From positions 45,531,911-45,595,910 of the forward strand of contig CP136066.1 in assembly GCA_032622095.1 (NCBI GenBank): DNA of 64,000 nucleotides, written 5' to 3'. Origin of the DNA: Siphonodentalium dalli. Taxonomy: Eukaryota > Mollusca > Scaphopoda > Gadilida > Siphonodentaliidae. Made by a program: the position numbers and the translations under genes. The notes below the pieces were generated by a model, which saw nothing but the letters and a program-made list of their open reading frames with translations, was not told the origin of the DNA and did no database searches. Below are positions 24,411 through 36,259 of this stretch, in pieces; positions within the stretch are counted from its first letter, which is position 1, and each line of letters opens with the position of its first letter.

Positions 24411-25054
24411 ACTGCAAAGACTTGATGGACGCCGGCTTTGGAAATGATGACGTGTACACAATCAACCCAGGTGGTTCGAGTGAGGTGAATGTGGCTTGTG
24501 ACATGACGGCCGACGACGGAGGCTGGACAATATTTCAACAACGATCCAATGGCCTGGTCGATTTTTACCGGAATTGGACAGAATATGTTGAGGGATTCGG
24601 CAGCAAATCGATGTGTGGCGGTGAATACTGGCTCGGATTGGAAGCGATTCATCAACTGACCAACATGGGCCCCACTGAACTGTATGTTAAACTCACTTCA
24701 GCTGATGGAGAGGACAGATATGCTAAGTACTCTAACTTCGCCCTCGGTAACGCCATCAGCCTATATGCGATCACAACAACATGGGATGAAGGAACAGCAG
24801 GCGACTCACTAAAGTACCATGAGGGTCGAGCATTCAGCACTTATGACAATGACCACAGCATATCATCATGTCCTGAGGTATGTTCCATATATATGCACGG
24901 ACCGTGGTGGTATAAGTGCTGTCATGATTCCGCCTTGAACGGCGCACACATCAACAACATAAGTGTTCCATTTGCACAAGGAATGCAATGGAAAACAGCA
25001 TTTGGTTTCTATCACTCTGTGAGAAGCACAACAATGATGCTCAGACGCAAGTGA
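24411..25054 (+). CDS. Exon 3 of PAN-fibrinogen gene: complete fibrinogen-related domain (FReD)
   Basis: This terminal exon encodes a complete 214-residue FReD. It starts DCKDLMDAGF and contains GGWTIFQQRSNG (residues 37-48), GEYWLGLEAIHQLT (71-84), a calcium-site-like YDNDHSIS (145-152), WWYKCCHDSALNG (166-178) and QWKTAFGFYHS, and ends LRRK before TGA. Vertebrate-type domains have four conserved Cys. Here Cys2, 30, 154 and 170 or 171 fit those, and Cys69, Cys158 and one of Cys170/171 are extra. With exon 1 the product would be a secreted PAN-FReD protein of about 323 residues. Such proteins usually bind carbohydrate or acetyl groups and act in innate recognition; the ligand here is unknown. 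The acceptor (ccctactcag) and phase fit support the start. The codon after the acceptor completes Asp only if the previous exon ends in G. Confidence 0.93.
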
Positions 25055-25591
25055 GAGACACGACACAAGATGTCACAAGAGAGAAGCCAAGTGTCAACGA
25101 TTGGTGTGAGTTAGTGTTCTATCTAATAGACCATGCATATGAGGCTTTTATTCACGGTTTATTTTTCTGTTTAAAAAAACTGATTTATTCTATAGCAGGG
25201 ACGTTGTCATTGGTATGTGGTACCAATACTATGGGGCAAAAGTTTTTTTTAGCCGGAAATTGAAATGTTGAGACTTGAGAGTAAGCATTTTCTTGTCTTG
25301 TAAAGTCAACACACGAAACATCTGATGTAAACAGGAGATCGATTAGAACTTTTAATCGTCATTATAACATTACGATTTAGAGACATCTAATGGGTTGTTA
25401 TATTATCTCACGACCATGCAGTATATTTATAATATGCACGTCACCAAATTAAGGTGAGTTCCGGTGTCATAGAATGTGTTCTTATATACGAAGTGGTTAC
25501 ATTTCTCGTTTCGACACGTGTCGCAAACATGCAAATGTCGGTGGACATAAAAAAAAAAAAAAAAAAAACTAAACTAATACAATATATATCA

Positions 25592-25597
25592 AATAAA
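25592..25597 (+). promoter_or_regulatory. Candidate poly(A) signal of the PAN-fibrinogen gene
   Basis: This is the first AATAAA downstream of the stop codon, giving a 3' UTR of about 550 bp. It follows a 20-bp A-run (25549-25568), which weakens the call because internal A-rich sequence may be repeat-derived. Confidence 0.3.
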
Positions 25598-25619
25598 ACG
25601 TTCGAAACCGGCTGAATAC

Positions 25620-27640
25620 AGTTTCTATAGTGTATTGACATAACTATGTAATCTAACCGTGTCGCATAACTCATACATAGTAAGCATACATGTGGTGTAT
25701 ATGATCACGGGGACCACACAATAGTAGAGTATCCTGACACGTCCCTGCCGAATAGAGAATATATATAGGGTACAACCTTACTGAGCCTCTTGGACTTACC
25801 ATCTATTGACGCACGTTATCCAGAGTGTAGACGCATGGATGGATCATTGTCTGTGGTCGTGGTGCGCAGGAATACGCAAGAAGTCAGAAGAAAATATGAC
25901 ACATTGGCTCTTAGTGTTTGCTGTGTTAGCGTGGGGGTTGTTTGTTTTAATTTTAATTAATTTCTTTTTTCCTTTTGTGTGTGTTCATTTGTTTTCTATT
26001 TATTTTTGGAGTATTAAACTGTTTTGCATTTTCGATTCCGTAGGGTATTTATCCAATAATAATGACTATCGGAGGGTGTTACCGTGAGTATATTAGAACA
26101 AGATTACAAATGTTCAAGAACATATTATACCGACCATTAATTTAGTGTCGAATAATGTAATTAAAATAACCTTTGACAAAACATGTGAAGGAAATATGGA
26201 TATCGTAATCCTTTCAACTCATATCCGTAATAATATCAACTCCATTTTAATAATACTTAACATAAGAGAAAGTGACACAATTGGATTCCATATTGGTGCA
26301 CGGATAGCACTCATTAGGTATCATGGACTCGAGCATGGCGGTGCCTTACCTTGATCGAAATGGGTTTGGTCGAAATTTCATTGACCAAGTTTCATGTTCA
26401 CCTTTCGACGAATTTGATATCCTGTCCGACCAACAAACATCGAAAAGCTCTTTCGCTAACGCTAGTGTTGACATTACTGTCAATAACCATTTGTAACCAT
26501 CCTAGCCCCGCACTTTAACACGCGCGGCTACGTGCCTGGATTTTTGATCTGTTCTACCATTTTGGGTTAGCCTAGAACTTACAACGCGCACAAATTGTCA
26601 CACCCTTCCTAGCACCACAACTTAAACAAGCAGCTACATCCCTGTTTTGATATTGGTTTGTAAATTAATTATGTTGGGTCGAATACCATGCAGGCTTTCG
26701 TTTGACATCGAAACGAGTCCTTAACCTGTGATATTATTCGAGAAATAGCCGGTTTCACGCACCAGTTCCAGTTCAGAGGCTTGTCACACGTTCCATCCCA
26801 TTCAGCAAAGAACATCACTACGTTACAACGTTACGAAACTACTATTCGAGATGCCGCGAAAACATTATATTTCCAATGTGACGTTCTCCATCGCGCCATA
26901 GAGATTCCTCTTGCACAACCCAGATGTATTAGAAATAATTCAGTGCAGTGGTGATATGGATGCAAGCTAGCATGCATGCCATTTCAGGCGGAATGCCAAT
27001 TCATGTTGTTCTCCAAATGGAACTGTGGGACTGAAAAATGAATGGCTTTCGGCTTATTCCGCTGATAGCAATAGCTCACTACATTAACGAAATACTGTAA
27101 CAATACGCAGCCTATATATGCGCATCGGGAAAATCATAGAATATATTCTTATTGAGAACAAATAAGAATGGCTGTGATAGTGAGCTCCAAATGATCTATG
27201 GACGGACGGAATGTATCATCAGCGAATAGAGACGATCTTCAATTGTGAAACCACTTTGTACACAAACATAATTCAAAATCAATAGCAAACGTGGAGTTCA
27301 ATCGTGGTGAGATTGAATGAGATTTGAGATATTAAACGGACACGGGTCATTTGATGCTCAAACATATCTACTTTGTATACGTAATGTTGTTGTAGGGACA
27401 AGAGGCACCTTTCTCATAATGAACGACGACATATAATTATTACGAATAGCTATTTTTTGAAGGTCCAAAAACCTTTCCGCAGAATAGACGACTACGTTTG
27501 TGAGACAACCGTGCTTGCCACTCGCAGTAAGGGGATTATGGTTCTGCGTGCCGTGATTTTGTACTTAACTATGCTGTTATCAGGTCATAGCTTAGCACTT
27601 TGTGTTTCAAAAGATTCTCGTGTTTCACAACGACGAATGA
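25620..27640. other. No supported gene
   Basis: A frame at 25806-26087 (+) reads WLLVFAVLAWGLFVLILINF and would look like a membrane helix. However, the underlying DNA is G/T-rich simple sequence of the kind that gives spurious hydrophobic frames. I see no other coding signal. Confidence 0.35.
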
Positions 27641-27652
27641 TATGATTGCCAC

Positions 27653-27882
27653 TAATATATACAAATTAAGGCCACACGGCGGTTCCATTTAAGGGCATGA
27701 TATCAGAATCATCTCCCACACCTTAAATATAGTTGGATAAGAAGCTATCCAACAGTCAATCAACCGTTGTATGCCCACAGCACCTATCTACGTTGTGTGA
27801 AAAGTTGCATGACAATAATATATATAAATTAAGGCCTCATGACGGTTCAATTTAAGGACATAAGCTCAGAGTCATCTCACAT
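27653..27882 (+). repeat. Direct repeat about 166 bp apart
   Basis: The segment with 'aaattaaggcc-ca-gacggtt' and 'catttaagg-cat' occurs at 27653-27716 and again at 27819-27882. A 32-codon frame starting MSIDEQSLLLDDVFVNF follows the second copy (near 27881-27979), with no known family. Confidence 0.7.
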
Positions 27883-28424
27883 GAGCATTGATGAGCAGAG
27901 CTTATTACTAGATGATGTATTTGTGAATTTTGTAGAAAATCCTAAAAACCTTAGACGTAAAAGCGGATGGGGAAAATGACAACGAATATAAAGACAATTC
28001 TAGTGACGTAGTGCCCTGTTCGTAACACATATATGCTGTCGTTCATTGTACGAAAGGTGTCTAATGTAAGGCGATAAGTACACAGAATATCGTTATGCAG
28101 GCAGCTTAGAGTCTGAAATCAACCTTCAAAGTTATCGGGAATTATCATCTGTTTTCAAAAGATCTAAATTTATGTTCATCATGTCAGGAATATACTGATC
28201 ATGAAGTTGAACATTCTCCATAGTTTCACGCTGAATACATACAAGCTAGTGCAGTTTGTTTCAGAAATTATGACTTTAATAAGTCTTTCAGTTACATTGT
28301 TATAAAGGCCGTATTAATGTGTGTCATATCTATATTGGCCTTGTATTGTTCCCCGGAATCTCATCTTAACCCTTTCTATACTGAATGGATTCTCCCACTC
28401 AGTTATAAACGTATACAATGGAAA

Positions 28425-28925
28425 GCACGGTGGGGAATCACGTGGTTTCGAGGTTGGTGAGTACCACGCATTTAAAATGTGCAAACGCACAAAAACATAA
28501 TATACGAGGTACTGACACATAATATAGCAGTTTGACTGGTACGAGCATATGCTAGTTTATTGTTGAAACAATTTGATACCTTATTTGTTCGGAAATACTT
28601 AGTGGTTTTCAATAAAATTCTGACCAAAGTTGCCAGTTGGAGGTGCGTGGAATACACCAGTCCATATATCTTGGAGAATCCTTCTACTGACAACTTTGGT
28701 CAAAATGTTAGAGCAAACAAATGTGAACTTGGACATACATGGGGTATCAGCTTGATTAAAAAATAGTAAAGCATGTGCTCGCAGACTCGCAGCTGTCAAA
28801 ATAATATGTCATATCTTAGTTTATTACCCTTTTTCCTCGCCTTTGTTCGTGTTTTAGATCGCCTCGGCCATTTTGTATGCGTGATACTCATCAACTCGAA
28901 ACCACGTGATTCCCCACCTTGTAAA
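28425..28925. repeat. Imperfect palindrome of about 500 bp (foldback element)
   Basis: Segments read as inverted pairs from the outside to the centre: ggtggggaatcacgtggttt at 28429 against its complement ending at 28918, a 'gcatatgctagttta' block against 'agtaaagcatgtgc', and tgaccaaagttgcc at 28621 against its complement ending at 28702. The axis is near 28670. Open frames on both strands (28560-28766 + and 28599-28799 -) mirror each other for this reason and are not genes. It is probably a MITE or foldback element. Confidence 0.7.
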
Positions 28926-29061
28926 GTGTTTTTGTTCACTTGAGGGTTGTTGAGGTGATAAAAGCAGACGATTAATACATAAAAGCGCAAAAGGAACCCT
29001 GTGTACTAAGGGAAATATTTAGATAATAAGATCAACAAGTTTACTGTATATAGTCGTTTGT

Positions 29062-29265
29062 TTAACTTATTATCTGATAATTTCCAATGGGTAACTACTT
29101 ATTAATGATGCTTTAGTATAGAAAGGGTTAAACTTATTATCTGAACATTTCCTATGGGTAACTACTTATTAATGATGCTTTAGTATAGAAAGGGTTAAAC
29201 TTATTATCTGAACATTTCCTGTGGGATAACTACTCATCAATGATGTTTTAGTATATAAAAGGTTT
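29062..29265 (+). repeat. 67-bp tandem repeat, three copies
   Basis: Units begin aacttattatctga at 29064, 29131 and 29198. Copies 1 and 2 share ggtaactacttattaatgat and ctttagtatagaaagggtta, while copy 3 is more diverged. Confidence 0.9.
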
Positions 29266-29650
29266 AAGGCATATTGTGAACTTATTCAAGTACACAAAAC
29301 TGATGTCTTAGTATATTTACATACTAAGTGTTGTCATCACTAAATCCAGCATTCTGATTGGTCGGCGCCCACGTGGCTAGTTGCAGTTATTTCTCGGTGA
29401 ATGCGCACCAGCTAATAACTTCAAGCCCATAACAACATCGATACGTCATTTGGGTTTGGAAAGACGAACGCGTAATGTTTTGGGCGCATTTGGATTCGCG
29501 CAGGATTGACTTAATAAATCATCGGGTTTCAATTGTTCCTGTTAACTTTTGCCAAGGGTGCTATGGGTTATTTTGGGCTGGTTTTGTCTCGATACACTTT
29601 TCGATTTAAATACATTTACAAAAGTGGCTTTTTCGCTAATTGTATATAAA

Positions 29651-29813
29651 TATAAGGATTAACTGTCATGTGGACTGTTTTTATGGAGATGTAACCGTGA
29701 GGTAAATGGTCATAACTTGTATGTAAAACCCTTCGGGTTTTACACAAGTTATGACCACTTACCTCACGGTTACATATCCATAAAAACAGTCCACATGACA
29801 GTTAATCCTTATA
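29651..29813. repeat. Near-perfect 163-bp hairpin
   Basis: The left arm runs from ataaggattaactgtcatgt to tgtaaaaccc, and the right arm is its complement with only a few mismatches and small indels. The loop is a few bases around cttcgg at 29731-29736, and the outermost arms end in ataaggatt/aatccttat. The length and quality of the stem suggest a young palindromic MITE. The TA-rich flanks would allow a TA duplication, but this is not proven. Confidence 0.9.
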
Positions 29814-30329
29814 TAACAAAAACTAGCTCCACTGCAATGATGTAGCAATCAACTGAAAATGTCGAATATTCTAATCACGTCGGTTGCACCAAAGAACACA
29901 ACGCACGAATTAAGAACTACATGGAGTGTAATACTTACTTTTTTTCGGGACGATGTATTGGGTTATAACCAAAAGACAATGATATCAACAACAGTAGTCA
30001 CTGCATGCAAATAGTTGATAACAAAGGCGCAGTGTTCTGCCTATTTGGACTAATATGAACAAATAACTAATTTGGGCGCTATTTTTTGCTACTCAGTCGT
30101 GGACTGATTGTTCCACACAACTTTAATGTGACAGTAGCATGACAATAGTGAGGTTTAGTTGTTTAGACTGAAGCTTCAAATTTATATACATGTAAGCACC
30201 TTATATTGCATTTTTATTGTTCTCTTTATATCAACTCACAGAGGATCGAATAATAATATAACCGACTGTGATCATAAAGACCATCTAACCACGTCTGTGC
30301 AAAGATTTCTGATCATGACCATTTAAACA

Positions 30330-30600
30330 AGACAAAAATCTCAATAACAATTATTGGCAAAATTCTATACCGCATCCTTTAAGATAACTTTGTTTTTTTT
30401 CGGTATAGGGTCCACGGGAATATCATATTAAGTCGTCCTTTGATTATAATGCTATTCATAACAAAGTGATCCACAATTAGTAACCTTTTCGAAGCAGTGG
30501 AGAACAATGTTCGATATATATGTGAAAAGTCTCCATTTATCTTCCAATCCTGATTGCCACTTTGAAGGCTATCTCCAGTTATCTCCAGTTATTTGGTCCA
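30330..30600 (-). repeat. Fragment of the 'inverted-arm' repeat family
   Basis: The blocks accgcatcctttaagataac and cctttt-cgaa-cagtggagaac parallel those at 12610 and 12735. The flanking parts of the family are absent. A short doublet ctccagttatctccagttat lies at 30574-30593. Confidence 0.5.
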
Positions 30601-31557
30601 ACATTTCGGAGTGTAACACATTTAAGACGATTCAATACATATCCACTGATACCGAAGATATTGTCATTCGTTTTTGATAAAGATTAAATCCCAGAAAGGT
30701 GAATGTTATGTAATTTAATCACAAGCTGGATGGATGCACAATTTAAGTGCATACCACTTCGAGACGTGGTATAGGTATAACATATATCTGTAAAATTGAG
30801 AAAACAATACAAATATCCGACTTGTGCACGTCATAATTATGTTATTTTAATGATTTCTATCTGCCCTTCAGAACAAAGAATACACGCCAATTTCAGTTTT
30901 AACACATAACCGAATGGCAAACAAAGTCTGGTTACTCCGCATGCAGAATCAATGTTATCTTGAACAATAGAGTTATCTCTCTTCAATCGAGTCACTGTTA
31001 GCAGAAATGCAGATATAACATTTGATAAGCATGCAGTTCGAATTATTTTCTGTTTTGTGTTGGTGCGTTACAGAAATTCAAACCATTGGAACGTATTTGG
31101 CAGTCGTTATAATTATGTTGCTAGATGTATGTTTTCGTAAATAATGTGAGTATCCGACATGTTATGAGGGATTCTCGGGGATAATTCCATTGCTATCACT
31201 AACGCGTCCGAGATCATACATCAGTTATATGAACATATTTAGGCTCATAGCATGGGTGTTACTCTAAATCATACCCGGCGATTGACCAACTGCCAAGTGG
31301 TTCATGTATTTCATATCCCAATAAAGACATAATATAATACGAACCGACGTCGCATCTTTTTGACCTATAGGTGACTAACTGCGGTATATAACATACATGT
31401 AACGGACGTGTTGTTGGAGTGCGTGGCCATAGACTAATTTATTGATTCTTCACAGGCAGAATATTATTCTAACTTACAGTGTTGCATGGTGTGCATGGTA
31501 TAATATCGAAACTGCAGAATGATTTAAGAAACAAACACAATCAACAGAGTGTTTTAT

Positions 31558-32310
31558 TTAGAACGACCCCGGCATAATAGTAAGAAGACGGATATTGCGA
31601 AAGGTCGTGCAAATAGTCATGAAATTATAATGAAACATATCTTGTTTGTCACACGGACTATTAGGCCTATATATATATACGCAAATTAGCGACGCGACGC
31701 GGAAAGCTACGGGTGGCGTTGGCGGTGGGTATGCTGTTAAAATATTCACATCCGTCAAAAACCGCCATAAACAGAAAGAATAGTAAAATATTCTTATACC
31801 AATCAGAAATGTATGTTACTCTTATACCAAGTATGTTATACTTATACCAATCATAACTATGGCATAAACAGTATGTTATTGCCAAATGTTCTTCATTTGT
31901 TATGTAAACAAAAGCCAAACACGTTACAGAACCTGGATTTTGTTTAGATCCGGATATGGTTACTGTTTTCTTGATATGGAAATAATAAAGACCGTTTATA
32001 TAATTTGTGTGTGATTATCCAATAGAATTGCGCTGTGTTATTTAAACAGAAGCAACACTTATGTAACACGAGCAGGCTCTTGTTTACGTACACCATCGTA
32101 CGTCTTGACGACAATATACTACATGTATACGCGCTGATTACGTTTGACATATGAACAAAACTATGTTTTAATATTCCTTCTGTTGATGGCGATTTGAACA
32201 AATCTGAATATTTCTGCAACGAACGCCGCCCGTGCCTTTAATTAATCGTGCATATGCGTTTTGGATGCGAGTAGACTTCGATAAGTATATATGCCTTAAT
32301 ATATAGTCTG
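31558..32310 (+). repeat. Interspersed family copy ('cgaccccggcataa...ggatgcgagtagacttcg')
   Basis: The left part (31558-31700) has gaacgaccccggcataa, gacggatattgcgaaagg and tcgtgcaaatagtcatgaaa. The right part (32220-32310) has 'ttaatcgtgcatatgcg' and ttttggatgcgagtagactt. The same blocks lie next to each other, without the intervening 500 bp, in copies at 61.6 and 63.1 kb. Either this copy has an insertion or the others have a deletion. The 'ttataccaatca' mini-repeats near 31795-31850 fall in the extra part. Confidence 0.65.
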
Positions 32311-32610
32311 GTCGATAAACTCAAATTTTAGGGTCAACCTAGAAAAAATTCGGACTAAGTTGGTTTTGATACCATTTTGAAGAGGAAGCTCTTCTCTATA
32401 ACATATCCAAAATCCGCTAAAATCCGCTTTGAGCATTTTTTGTAATTCAAGATGGCGTCCAAGATGGCTGCCATTTTCCAATAAGTCAGCTTGATGCAAT
32501 TATAGTGAGAACATCTTGTCATATGAATACACATGTATACATTTTTGTGAAGCTATGACAAAACGCCATCTTTATGTGACAAAATTGGAACTCCCCGTCC
32601 AAGATGGCCG

Positions 32611-33345
32611 CCAAAATGGCGACCGGAAGTGGAATTTTTACGTTTTTTCACTAATACTTTTAAGATAAGTTTCTGTGGTTTGGAACTGGTTGAGAATTGT
32701 GACTTTATTTTGTATATAGCATATTAACTGACCATTGGAGCAATGAAATATGCTATTCGTGGGGTCCACACTCCTTCCGATCACTCAAAAGTTCGATTTT
32801 ACAAAACGCGGTATAACATTTCACAAAAGATCCCCTTTGGGATTCTGGTCATATTTACCAAGAAGTGGGAAGAACTGTGCAATGTAAGTGATACATTCTA
32901 TATCTTATTGATATTCGAACTCAATGGTTCAAAAATTGTCACTTTGGCTCAAAATGGCTGTCAAAATGGCCGCAAAAATATGGAAAATGGTAATTAATAT
33001 CCCAGCGTGCCATGCAACCGCTTACAAGTTGTGGTGATGTACACAAATGACTATTCTGTCTTATATACATTGAATACCAACATTTCTTATGCACCTTGAT
33101 TAATTTTTACTATTTACTATTCAGAAATTACCAGAATTATGTGATTTTTCTATCACAAATAGCATCAAACTCGGCAAAAAAAACAAAAATTCATGTTTGG
33201 ACCATTTTTTTCAAGTAAAATGAAACCATCTTTAGTATCAAAGGTTCTTTTTATTTTGATATGCCTTAGATAAGGCATAGTGTGGTGTTTTAGACAATAT
33301 TACTCAAGATGACTTGCAAAATGGCAACCAAATTTGGTAAAAAGT
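32611..33345 (+). repeat. Left arm of a 735-bp inverted repeat
   Basis: This arm begins ccaaaatggcgaccggaagt and pairs with 35516-36250 in inverted orientation. Both ends give the same sum of coordinates (68861), so the arms have almost no net indels relative to each other. It is rich in 'aaaatggc' words. A weaker similarity continues inward to about 33500. The frame at 32743-32997 is inside the repeat and is not taken as a gene. Outside the arm, 32440-32600 has further 'caagatggcgtcc' words without a partner on the right. Confidence 0.85.
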
Positions 33346-33699
33346 TTATATTCCGAACATTATTCTCGGCTGTTCCGAAATGGTAGCAAATTGTGACTCC
33401 CTTGGTTATTAAACATCCCGCTTAATCAACTGACAACTTAATCTTATATTATGGTTGTCCCAGCACCTTATGAGGCACGACAAATTCATTTTAAGGGATG
33501 CAGTATGGATTTTGCCGAACACCTCTTTTGGGATTCTGTCCATAGTATGTGGCTACTTTGGCCCATTAGCATCAAAATTGATTAACTTATAAACTATTGT
33601 CAGGAAAACCGTTTTCTTCACATTGCATATAAAATGTGGAGAACACTCTGATATTGCCTCTATCGATTAACATATCCTTGAGTTATTGTGGAAAGCGAT

Positions 33700-35280
33700 A
33701 GTCACACAAAGGTGCACCAGTACAAATCACACATGAGCATGCAGTCACTCCATATATACATGAACACCACGTAAATGGCCATGTGCCACTCGCTGTATAG
33801 ACATACACCTCACCCATTGCCATACAGCCACAATTGGGCTTACCCATACACCAACGCATGGCCCTATAGCCGTGAATAACCATGCAGGCACCCCAGGTAT
33901 ACGCCTACACCTCACATGACCTGTATACATATTCACAACATACATGAACACAAAGTAACCTCTTGTATACCTATTCGCATAACCATACGTTATACAGTCA
34001 CTCCATGTATATTTTATATTATACAGCCACTAAAGATATACATATACACCTCACCGATGACCATACAGTCACTCCATACCCGTTCGCTACATCCATGATC
34101 ATACATCACTTCTTGTATACCTATTTGCCTCACCAGTGGTCATACAGTTTCACTCCCTGTATATATACATATTTGCGACACCCGTAGCCATATAGCCACT
34201 TAAGATATACATATATACCTCACGAAAGTGGCCTTACAGCCCTACTAGATATATCAATGTCTCGCACCGCGCATACGGCCATTCATACACTCCAGACTTG
34301 CATATACACCTGACCCATGACAATTCAGCCTCTCGCTGTATACGCATAAACCACATTCGTGATCATAGTCACTCCTTGTATATCAATTCACCACACCATT
34401 AATTTTACCATACTGTCAAACCATATATACATATGTGCATATTGGCGGTGCCATGGCCATGTAGTCACTCATGATATACATATACACCTCACCCATGACC
34501 ACAGCGTCACTCCAGGTGTATATATATATACCTCATAAATGGTCATACAGCCCTTCTATGTATACCAATACCCCGCACACACGGCCATTCGTACACTTCA
34601 GACTTGCATATACAGCTCAATCGTGACAATTCAGCCACTCGCTGTATACATATACACCCTCTCCATGAGCATTCAGCTATTCACTGTATGATTGTACACA
34701 CCACCAATGACAATACAATAGGCCCTACATATAAATATATACATCCCACCCATCACCATGAGGTCATTCTCTATATACACTAGCCGCCAATGGCCATCAA
34801 AGTGTACTCCGTGTATGCATATAAACTTCAACAATGACCTGCAGTCATTCCATGTACACACATACACATTGCCATAACCATACAACCACACCCTATTTAT
34901 ACATACACACATCCATTACCATACACCCACCATATGTATACATATACACCCACCCATAACAATACAACCACCCAATGCACATATGTACAGCCCACCTCTG
35001 ACCACACAGTCACTCCATATACTCATACAGGACAGTGTAGCTGCTCTCGTTGTGACCATACACCACTTCAGTGACCAGACAGCCACTCACTGTAAACATG
35101 TTCACCTCACACATCACCATACAGCTACTCCTTATATACCTATACATCTCACTATGGACATCCCACCCATGACCATATAGTCACACATTGTATAACTATT
35201 CACATCATTCATGAATACAATACCTCCATGTATACCTACTCACCTCGCCTATGACCATACAGTCAACAGACATACACACT
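33700..35280 (+). repeat. Degenerate minisatellite, units of about 40-50 bp
   Basis: The phrases 'accatacagtcactcc', 'tgtatacatatacacctcac' and 'ccatgaccata' recur about thirty-five times with many substitutions and gaps. Open frames on both strands here only reflect the repeat. The array lies entirely in the spacer between the two inverted arms. Confidence 0.85.
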
Positions 35281-35515
35281 GTATTAACTTGATCAATGTT
35301 GATGCAAATGGGCCAGAATAGCCACATAATATGATCCCTCTCAGTTCCGTTTCAAATTTCTGCCCATTTCGTTCAAAAACAAGGAAGCTTTTGGCAAAAT
35401 GTCATGACTCGTAGGGTACCGGGAATAGAACATTTAGTTGATTAAGTAGCATCTGAGTCACATCTGATTATGTATACATATGCACCACGTATATACACAT
35501 ATGTATATGTATATA

Positions 35516-36250
35516 ATAATGTTTACCAAATTTGGTTGCCATTTTGGAAGCCATCTTGAGTAATTTTATCTAAAACAACTCAGTGTGACACATGTAACAC
35601 ATATCAAAACAATAAACATCTTTCATACCAAACATAGTTCCATTTTACTTTCAAAAAATGACTCAAACCTGAACAGCGATTTTTTGCCGATTTTGATATC
35701 AGGTTTGTGACAGAAAATTTCGAATAATTCTGGTAATTTCAGTGGTTAAAATAGTAACAAATACCCAAGGTGTGTCAGAAATGTTAGTACTCAAGCTATT
35801 AAGACAGAATTGTCAATTGTGTGCATCACCACAACTTGTAAGCGGTTGCATGGCACGCTGAGATAATAATTACCATTTTCCATATTTTGGCGGCCATTTT
35901 GGCAGCCATTTTGAGCCAAAGTGACAATTTTGGTACCACTAAGTTCGAATATCAATAAGATATAGAATGGATCACTTACATTGCACAGTTCTTCCCACTT
36001 CTTGATGAAATATGATTAGAATCTTGGGGATCTTTTGTGAAATGTTATACCGCGTTTTGTAAAATCGAATTGTTGAGTGATCGGAAGCAGTGTGGACCCC
36101 ACGAACAGCTTATTTCATTGCTCCAATGGTCAGTTAACATGCTATATACAAAATAAAGTCACAATTCTCAACCAGTTCCAAACCACAGAAACTTATCTTA
36201 AAGATATCAGTGAAAAAACGTAAAAATTCCACTTCCGGTCGCCATTTTGG
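35516..36250 (-). repeat. Right arm of the 735-bp inverted repeat
   Basis: This is the inverted partner of 32611-33345. It starts with 'accaaatttggttgccattt' and ends at gccattttgg (36241-36250), where similarity to the left arm stops abruptly. Together the arms and spacer span 3.64 kb. Confidence 0.85.
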
Positions 36251-36259
36251 TTAGAAATA

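Noticed and set aside
25806-26087. Hydrophobic 93-codon ORF
   Set aside because: T/G-rich simple sequence makes hydrophobic frames by chance, and no exon signals flank it.
28560-28799. ORFs on opposite strands with similar peptides
   Set aside because: The similarity is produced by the palindrome, not by coding constraint.
33745-34187. Overlapping ORFs on both strands
   Set aside because: They are read-throughs of the degenerate minisatellite.
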